NCBI GenBank assembly: GCA_964030475.1
Contig: CAXIPT010000009.1
Span: 3,152,223 to 3,216,222 of the forward strand
DNA: 64,000 nt
Direction: 5' to 3'
Origin: Tethya wilhelma
Taxonomy: Eukaryota; Porifera; Demospongiae; Tethyida; Tethyidae
Shown: positions 17,185 to 27,838 of the stretch, piece after piece
Layout: every line of letters begins with the position of its first letter
Position numbering within the stretch: the stretch's first letter is position 1
Notes under the pieces: generated by a model
Databases searched by the model: none
Seen by the model: the letters and a program-made list of their open reading frames with translations, nothing else
What the model was told of the DNA's origin: nothing
Made by a program: the position numbers and the translations under genes

Positions 17185-20100
17185 ATGAAGCAGACTACAG
17201 TTGCAGTGGTAGCAGTGTTGTATCTCGTCTCTGCAGCAAGAACACTGCATGCTCAGAATACACAGACAAATGGTATTATTGTAATGATCATTGCTTGTTT
17301 GTGTCTCATTCACATACTCGCAATACCATGGTAGATTCATGCTAAATGTCACGAGACTGTACTAGCTATATCTGTGTTAGCAGTGGACATCTATGCATAC
17401 AGGTAGCTAGCTTTCTTATTGTAAAGCAATTGAAACTCCTTAGACTGGGCTGATTGCTTCCCGGTTATATCCCACGATCTGGTTTGTAAGCTATATACGT
17501 ATTACTGACAATGGCATGCTATATATTCATATTGAGGGAATAACTTGTGAATCTTATATTGTATGCATGTGTATATTATATGCAAGTCAAATATTGGAAT
17601 AGCTCGCAGTGGATCATTACCTGTGGCAGTCTCAAAAGAATATCACCACTGAGTGATTTTGTCATCATGCATGCATGGGTGGTCATGCAGTGTTTCCCCC
17701 AGAACAAAAGTAAAGAGGGGGGGGAGGTGTGTGGAGTTGCTTAAAATTGTCTGAAAATTTGTAAATGTATATATTGTATGGAGAGAAGGTATATTTAAAC
17801 ACTGGTGGTATGCATGACTATTGCTAGAGACTAAAATATATAGCACAGATGGACTAATAGTCATGTGATCCCATGGAGTGCTTGCACTGTGTTGTGAGAG
17901 TATAAACTTTTTTAGTGGCTTGGTGGTTTGTGTAACGATGACTAGCTCTGGCTGTCAACCCATGGGTAGGTGGTTCGAGGTTCTACCTCAGCGCTCAAAA
18001 AAAAATAAATAAATAAATAAATAAATGAAAGAGAACTTCAAAGTGTAAGGGATTAAAATTACTCAAGCTCATATGACCCACATTTACGATTAAAGTGGCC
18101 TGTAAATTCTGTGCACCCAATACTGTCATCATGTTTTAGCCTAAATATATACCAGAGATGTTTACATCACCTAATGTGGTCTGTGGAAGCTGTGTCTGTG
18201 TGCTGGACTAGCCTGTGCCAGTTATAGCATTCTGTTTGTAATTTGCCCACCCATGCAGCTATTGGTCTAATGATATACACATGCAGTTACTGTTATTCAA
18301 TAAAATGTATATAATCTCATTGCCTACATAACCACATTAGTACAACCACAATGTATTGTTGAATTTGCTCACACAGCATGACTAAACATTCATGTTGACC
18401 TCAAGTGTATATAATGATATGGCAGGCAATGTATATATACATGCCGGCATGTGCAGGATTTAGCTGGCATGTACATACAGACAGTATACTTTATCCAAAA
18501 AAAGGATTCTGTTTGGGTTATAGGTTTTGCGTACATAATGCACATGTTGACACTAAGCTGGGTGGATGTGTGTGTCAACTGTGGAGGTTGTATTTCCTTT
18601 GCAATGTCATTCCACACTGCAGAGATGCAATGTTTTGACTTGTAGCTTGTGGTGGTTTACTAACTAGTGATTCGTAAAGTCCCTATGCTGCATCACTGCA
18701 GGAGTGAATATTTTTGGTTATACCTTCCAAGTCCTTATCTACTACACCGATGGTAGGCACATTTACGTATCCATTCTCATGCACATAGGCCTTCCTATTC
18801 AGTGAATAATTTCACATCGAGCTCTGTTGCTATATAGGCCATAAATTTGCTATAATTATCCATTAAACTTGAGTCCCAAATCAATGTCTACAGTTGGCTC
18901 ATTTCCAGACTCTTCCAGCATTTAGTATCACAACTTCTTGTCTTTGTTAAGCTTTTTATTCATTAAACCTCAGTCCCAAATTCCCCAATAGGCTCATGCA
19001 TGCATGCAGTAAGACCTTACTGGCTTGAAGCAATTTCACAAGCTTACTAATGGGGAGGCGTGGTGCATGGAATTTCATTCCCAAATTTCCAAAGTATTTC
19101 ACTATCATTCTTTCAGCATGATGCAATAAATTGAGTAATGGAAATAGACATAAAAATTTAATAGTTAGCTAGTATATCCATTCTTTGATGATTCATGCAG
19201 TTAGAGATGGAATTAAAATTCAAGGCACCACACTATAATATTTTGATTACCATATAGTGGGTAAATTGGCGGGCTTAAAATTTGATGAATTACCATTTTA
19301 GCATGATTTGCTATTAATTAAATTTGGTAGTTTAATTCAGCACGCTGCATTATTTATATGCACGTGCGTGCGTATAAAACTGTTTGGCAATTTGCAGAAT
19401 AATTTGCCAAATTCGGCAAATTTACCTGCTATATGGTTTTTGTTCATTGTCCATTCAGGTTGTGTGGCTGCAGGCTTCACTGGCTGCTGCACCTCTGCAT
19501 CTTGCCTTGTCCCTGAAGGAGACTGCTACTGTGATGCCAGTTGCTATGACACCAGTGACTGTTGTGAAGATATTGCCATTACATGTCCCCAAGCACAACA
19601 ACAAGGTATAGAAAATGGCAAAAAGTGTAAGTTAAAGGGAAAAACCAAACAATTTAGATTATCTTTATTGAGTCATAAACCTGCAGCTTGCAGCCTATGA
19701 ATATATATAGTGCTTATGTCCAATACTATTACTCACTGCTCATGTACATGTATATGTATGCGTGTAGGTACCTTTGGTAGTGATGAAGATGTTGGCTCTG
19801 GCTCTGGCTCTGGAAGTGGGAGTGGCATGGTTGAGCCTCCGACCACAGAACCGATTCTCCCCAGGATCATTACTAGACCAAGCAATCGTAATATCTTCTT
19901 GAACATCACGGGCTCTGAGCCCACTCGATTCACAATCATCATCACACACACGCCCGGAGCTAGTGTCGTGTGGCGTAGAGAGGGAGAGATCATCAACAGC
20001 ATGACTGATCCTAGAGTGACCATTTTAGCAGCAGGAGGCATCTCTATCAGGAATGCCCAGTTTGCTGATAGGGGACTTTACACTGTGACTGTTTTTAATA

Positions 20101-20213
20101 GTGTTGGAAGAGACAGTGCATCGTTTGTTCTCTTTCCATTTTGTGAGTTTGATGTGTGGGAAAATTGTCATTTGTGTGTATATTAGCTAATTTAATTTGC
20201 AGAGTAATGCACA

Positions 20214-20295
<82 letters not shown>

Positions 20296-23200
20296 ACATA
20301 AATGCAGTCATCAGGATTGAGGAAACCACTGTGACTGTCAACCCTCAGTCAATAGATGTCTCCTGTACAGCTAATGGATTCCCTAATGTCCGTTTCATAA
20401 CATGGCGTTCACCTTCTGGTGAAAATCTTGAAGCAACCTTTCAATCTGGATTCACTTTAAGTCCATTTGTAACTGTGGAAACAGCTACGCTTGTTTTAAC
20501 TAATGCATTGTGTGTGTCCGGGTCCTACTCATGTCAGTTTGACAACACAAATGGATCAAGTGCTCAGGGCTCAATTGACGTAGACTGCAGTCAACTAGGT
20601 GAGAGAAACTATGCACTTTACGTCTTAAACTTAACCTCACTGTTTTCTAAGCAAGTAGTGATTACAAGAAAGCTTGCTTACATGTATTTTATTTTGTCAC
20701 TAAACCTCACAATATTGCACTCACCTAGTCTCGTACCCAGGCCTACCCCGTGTGGTTTAATTTTTAATCTACCATAAGTTTAAGAATTAAACGTGGGGGT
20801 ACAAGGCCAGGGAACTAACCATAGTAATGGCTCAAAGTTTCACATACTAGCTTATTTTACTGATGATCTTTACCTTTATTCCACAAGTTAATTGGTAAAG
20901 ATCATTACCGCCAAATGTCAATAAATATCAAGCATGACCTAGCATGCTGGAGGCATGGAAATGGAATGCTTCACTGATATTATTCTTGTTATTTCTCCAG
21001 TGCCTCCACCCGTGATTCTCACTAGACCATTGGACCCCAATATCATCGTGAACCTCACTGACACTGAGCCGACTGAGTTCACAATCATCATTACACACAC
21101 ACCTGGAGCTAATGTGGAGTGGAGAAGAAATGGGGAGATCATCAACAGCATGACTGATCCTAGAGTGACCATTCTAGCAGATGGAGGCATCTCCATCAGG
21201 AATGTCCAAGGAAGTGATGTAGGAGAGTACAGTGTGACCGTGTTCAATGGTGCTGGAAGTGACAGTGCATCGTTCTTTCTTGTTCCATACTGTAAGTTTA
21301 GTTGAGTGTGGGTGAGTCACACACACACACTTAATAGTTGTACGACCCTTAAGTGGGGGCACAATGCACGGTCGAGTGATACACACTTAAGTTAGGGAAT
21401 GCAACTAGTTTGTTTGCCGTTGACTCCTTATATCCCCTAGCTATATACTCTATTGCCATCTCCACCAATCTAGTTAACCTATAAAAACTTTGGTTGCTAA
21501 GCAAAGTTCCTAACAACTTTAATTTACAATAGTTTTCTCAAACACATTCACTCACACAGTCGTCAGTATAGTGGAAGCCAATCTAACAGTAAATGCTGAG
21601 TCGATAGAGCTCTCCTGTACAGCTAATGGATTCCCTGATGTCAGTTTCATCACATGGCGTTCTCCTTCTGGTGAAAATCTTGAAGCAACCTTTCAATCTG
21701 GATCTGCAATAGGGAGTTTTCAATTCAGTGCATCAGCTACGCTGGTTGTGAGTACATCTTCATGTGTGTCTGGAAGCTATACCTGTCAGTTTGACAATGG
21801 GAATGGACTTAGTGCGCAGGACTCGATTGACGTGGACTGCAGTCCTATACAACGTGAGAATATTGTATAGCTTATTTGTGCACAGGCCAGTATCAGTCTA
21901 TATGTATGGCCATTAGATTGTGTATTAACTACATGTACTTATATTATAACAGTATTAAATATCAGTCAAGCTGCTATAGTGTTACAGTATTTAGCTCTTT
22001 TGAATAGTAAACCTAATGGACCAAATATAGAGCAAAATTAATCAGTCCAGCCTATGACACTCAAAATTTCTCAACACAGTCATAATTTGATATGATGTCA
22101 ATGTGTGCTCTCATTGAAACTATACACACATGCATTCAGCTTTGGATCTTGGTTTTGAGAAAGCAGTGTACAGTGTGAGTGAAGCTGTGGCTGATAATCC
22201 TGACATCGCTCTTAAGGTGTGTCTCAATCAAATCAGTGGAGGTGGTGCTAGGAGGCTGGAGCCAATAAGGGTCACCATAGCGACACAGAGTGGATCTGCT
22301 CTTGGTAAGAAGTTGTGTACACTATGACTATAGAGGTACTGAATAAAACCAACTTTGTTTAATGTTTTTTTTTCATCTAAAACAGTACAAATTATATATC
22401 ATTTGAAAGCTCATTTCATGTTGAATACAATAGTATAACTTTCAGTTTTTAACTATAAACCATTTACAAGCAATCGTCAAGAGTATGTAGTTGGTTCAGG
22501 AAAACACTCCTAAAAAAGCACCTTGAGTATATTAGACTATAGAAAGGTCATATGGAATTGAGATTTACACGATTGTATTCAGTGTGATAGAGCATACAAA
22601 TGATATTTATTTTGTTATGATTTGCTAAAGATAGGCCTGATTAGGTCCCACCCATAATATGCACAGTTTACAAGTACATAATGTATGATTGTTTTCTATT
22701 GAAATATATGGGTACTGAATTAAATCAACTTTGTTTAATGTGTTTTTATCTAAAACAGTACAAATTATATATCATTTGAAAACTCATTTAATGTTGAATA
22801 CAATAGTATAACTTTCATTTTTAAACAATAAACCATTTACTAGCAATCGTCAAGAGTATGTAGTTGGTTCAGAAAAAACACCTAAAAAGCACCTTGAGTA
22901 TATTAGAGTATAGAAAGGCCATATGGAATTGAGACTTGCACTATTGTATTCAGTATGATGAGAGCATTCAAATGATATCCATTTTCAGGCATTTTGTTAT
23001 GATTTGCTAAAGGTAGGCCTGATTAGGTCCCACCCATAATATGCACAGTTTACAAGTACATAATGTATGATTGTTTTCTATAGACCTTATGCAATTGACG
23101 TCACAACTTAGAAACCGTGCATGCGTTGCTAACGCCACCATTTTGTAGGGCAAATTTAGCGTTGAAGTACAGCAGCAATACAGGAAAGTGACACCTTCTT

Positions 23201-26200
23201 TGAAGAATTTTTGAAGTAAAACCCTGGAGACAGTCAACTATCATACGCTCGATTACCTTCACTCAGAGAGCCCTACAGACTTGCAAAGTGATCCTTGAGC
23301 AGCGGCAGCTAAAACAGCTAGCAGACGGCACCAAAAATTGTAGTTATTTGCTCTGTATCATAATCTTCATCGCGTGGTTGATACTGCTGCTTCCACGCTG
23401 TGGGCTAGCTATATTCTGTCTTGGTAGTTGTGAACCGCAAAAAAAGCCTAATCATACAAAATGCACTATCAGTGAACTTGTAAAGCAATGATTTGTTTGT
23501 TTCCGTATGCCAGCCATTATATTTTTGCCCTTCAAAATGGCAGCAGTTAGCAACGCATCTGATGTTACTATGAAAATCATGACGCAATATAACGTAATTG
23601 CATAAGGTCTATTGAAATATATGTGTACTGAATAAAACCGACTTTGTTTAATGTTTTTTTTTATCCAAAATGGGACAAATTATATATCATTTGAAAGTTC
23701 ATTTCATGCTGAATACAATAGTATAACTTTCAGTTTTAAACAATAAACCATTTACTAGCAATCATCAAGAGTATGTAGTTGGTTCAGAAAAAAACACCTA
23801 AAAGCACCTTAAGTATATAAGAGTATAGAAAGGTCATATGGAATTGAGACTTGTTCAGTGCGATGAGAGCATTCAAATGATATTCATTTTGTTATGATTT
23901 GCTAAAGGTAGGCCTGATTAGGTCTCACCCATAATATGGCCAGTTTACAAGTACCATGCATGATATTGTATGGTTGTTTGCTATTGCAATATGTGTGTAC
24001 TGAATAAAACCAACTTTGTTTAATATTTTTTTATCCAAAATGGGACAAATTATATATCATTTGAAAGTTCATTTCATGCTGAATACAATAGTATAACTTT
24101 CAGTTTTAAACAATAAACCATTTACTAGCAATCGTCAAGAGTATGTAGTTGGTTCAGAAAAAACACCTAAAAGCACCTTAAGTATATAAGAGTATAGAAA
24201 GGTCATATGGAATTGAGACTTGCACCATTGTATTCAGTACGATGAGAGCATTCAAATGATATCCATTTTGTTATGATTTGCTAAAGGTAGGCCTGATTAG
24301 GTCTCACCCATAATATGGCCAGTTTACAAGTACCATGCATGATATTGTATGGTTGTTTGCTATTGCAATATGTGTGTACTGAATAAAACCAACTTTGTTT
24401 AATATTTTTTTATCTAAAATGGTACAAATTATATATCAATTGGAAGTTTATTACATGCTGAATTTAATAGTAAAATTTTCACATTCAATCAATTAACTGT
24501 TTACTAGCAACAGCTAAAAATATGTAATTGGTACAGGAAAAAAAAATCATAACATGTATACATCGTGTCATAATAACTTCTTATACAGCTGGTGAAGACT
24601 TCAGGTCCACCTCAGTGACTAGATCACTCTTCTTGCCTGTACTACCACGTAGCCCTGATGCTTGTCTGTGTATTGATATCGTCCCTGATGCCATTCTTGA
24701 ATCAGATGAAGAATTTACCCTCGTCTTAACCAGCTCTGATGATCGTATTCAGATTTCACAACCAACTGCACTAGTCCACATCACAAATGATGATAGTAAG
24801 CCAATAAATATTCATCCATAACTGTATGCTAGGTTTATATATTGGAAATGAGTTTGGGAAGACTGTGTGTGTGTTCCATGCACACTTTTCTCTATTCACT
24901 TCAAACTCTTTGAATTAATGTTTTCTTTTGTGGCTATACTAGCTGTGACAGCCAGCATTGAGAGGCCCACATACACAGTGTCTGAAGAGAGTGGCTCAGT
25001 GGAGGTATGTGTTCTCGTGGTGGGTACCTTCCAGAGAGAGGTGACAGTGTTCCTGTGCACACAGAGTGAGACAGCAGAAGGTGAGGTGGCACATGTATAG
25101 GAAAGAGAAAAAGCAAGAAAAAAATCTTGAGACCTAGTCAAGTTGGATTCGAACCTGGGTTTTTTGAATTGAGTCCAATGCTTACCACTGTGCTACTATG
25201 AACTATTCTTAGTAAATTTTCACACACTAACATCTCCATACTGTACTTGTAGTGTCATGAGCAGCATGTACATGTAATGATAAGTGATTTTGATGAACTT
25301 TTCCATATATTCCTCCAGATAATGTGGACTACATTGGCTTAAGTGCTCGGCAGTTGGTCTTCACTCCCACTGGTTCGTCAGCGCCAAGACTGCAGTGCTC
25401 TGATATCACCATCGTGGATGACACAGCCCACGAAGAAGACAAGACATTCTCTGTCAAGATTCAGACAGATCCCAACGACCCTGTGATAACTCTCGGTAGC
25501 ATCCCTTCAGCTACTGTGACCATTGTCAGTGATGATCCAAGTAAGATGCAATCGTACAAAATGATTATATACAAGTACAAAAAAAACATTAGAAATGTAA
25601 TACAAACATAGTAATGGCCAAACCATTAAAAAGTGAGCAAACAAGATAGGAATGGTTGTCAGATTGAGCGAGTTCATTTCACAGTGTCACCTCATGTTCA
25701 TATTCCTACTAGCTAAGTTCAATGACATTGTAGACACAGGAATGAACTCACTCATCTAACAACCATTCCTATCTTGTTTGCTCACTTTTTAACAATTTGG
25801 CCATTCCTATGTTTGCATTACATTTCTAATGTTTTTTTTGCACTTGTTTGTTCTATTTTTTTTTTTGAATAATTGTTTATAATATCAGTGGAATTTGCCA
25901 ACAGTCCAGTACAGTCATGCATGCCTATCAGATAGCTAAAACTCTCAAACCCCAGGCTCAATGTGATTTATATTTGTGTCTTGTTAGCTAAAGATCTATC
26001 GCCAGCATGCAGTGCCCCTAGTTCTGTCCTATATCCTCTCATCTCTGTGTTCAGTTCAGTAATGCATGAGTTTAGAAATTAATGGCAGCCATATGGGAAG
26101 GCGCTTTTTGCCTTCTATCTAGCGACTCAATGAGAGACACAAAAAACCAATTGCAAAAGCGAGTATACCCAAAGAAACCAAGTTTGTTCGTTCAAGAATC

Positions 26201-27788
26201 AGCTTCTAAAAAGTGAATAGTTTCTGAGAAAAATTGAGCCAAGATAGAAAAAGAAGAATATGAAGAAGAGTAAGAAAATTGGAGGTTTGTTAACTTAATG
26301 ATGGTTTTAGGTTCATGATAATGTGTTGAGAATGTAAACCCATCATACGTGATGAGAAACCAAGAACCTAAACCCATCCTACAGTGATGAGAAACCAAGA
26401 ATATCTCAGCCTAGGAAGGTCGTATGAAGCTAGGATTGGTACCATTTGTGATCAGCTCAAAGAGATCTTTCAAGTGATATATTTGATGTCAGATTTAAAT
26501 TTTAATAAAAATTATCAAAAACAATGATGGATTAATTGTAATAGTCAACCGCGACTTGACAACCAATTTCCCAAGTAAACCATATCATTTGAAAGCATTC
26601 ATCACTCTGAACACAATGGTGCAAGTCCAATCTTAATACAACCTTCCTAGGCTGAGATATGCCTGGTAATGTGTTGCTGGGTTCTTGGTTTCTCATCACG
26701 TATGATGGGTTTAGGTTCTTGGGTTCTCATCACGTATGATAGGTTTAGGTTCTTGGTTTCTCATCGATCACTAATAATGGGTTTAGGTTCTTGGGTTCTC
26801 ATCACATATGATGGGTTTAGGTTCTTGGGTTCCCATCACGTATGATGGGTTTAGGTTCTTGGGTTCCCATCACGTGTGATGGGTTTAGGTTCTTGGGTTC
26901 CCATCACGTGTGATGGGTTTAGGTTCTTGGGTTCCCATCACGTGTGATGGGTTTAGGTTCTTGGTTTCCCATCACGTGTGATGGGTTTAGGTTCTTGGNG
27001 GCTGAGATATGCCTGGTAATGTGTTGCTAGGTTCTTGGTTTCTCATCACGTATGATGGTTTTAGGTTCTTGGTTTCTCATCACGTATGATGGGTTTAGGT
27101 TCTCAACACATTATCGAGAATATCTCAGCCTAGGAAGGTCGTATGAAGCTGGGATTTGTACCATTGTGATCAGCTCAAAGAGATCTTTCAAGTGATATAT
27201 TTTGATGCCAGATTTAAATTTTGATGAAAATCATCAAAAACCATGGATAAAAATTTCATAAAAATGAAAAGTGTAGGAATGGGCAGTGCTCTAAAAAGCA
27301 ATGAAATAAGGCAAGTCTCTGAATTTCGGCACATGACTACTTCATTTTCATCACTGAGTCAAGTAATCATCTAGATAGGCTGACCAGGCATGCAGCTAGT
27401 GGCACAAAAAAATGAAGTTGTCCTGTGCCGAAATTCAGAGACTTGCCTTGTTTCATTGCTTTTTAGAGCACTGCCTATTCCTACACTTTTCATTTTTTAC
27501 TACTTGTAACTATGAACCTTCTGAACAGACTGTGGTCTAATTTGCTTACGTTAGCTTGGACCCAGTGCACACATCCTGGGTTGATCCAGACAATGTCTCC
27601 CTTGTACTGAGTGAACTGATAGACTGGGACCTTTCTCTCGTGGAGCTCACTGAGAATGGGCCACCACGATCCTACACACAAGACAAGAAAATAGTACACT
27701 TATACTTTCTATCTAGACAATAAGGATATAAAGCTAATATTGAAAATACACTTACCAACTAGGAAACTTATCTTGTGCCTGCAAAGAA

Positions 27789-27838
<50 letters not shown>

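Noticed and set aside
23288..23491. 67-codon frame with hydrophobic segment
   Set aside because: It lies wholly within a non-autonomous MITE and resembles no protein.
25125..25205. Functional tRNA-Leu on the minus strand
   Set aside because: The T-stem pairs only at two positions and no acceptor stem or long variable arm is visible.
26690..26998. CRISPR-like array
   Set aside because: The repeats are directly adjacent with no unique spacers, in an animal genome; it is a minisatellite.
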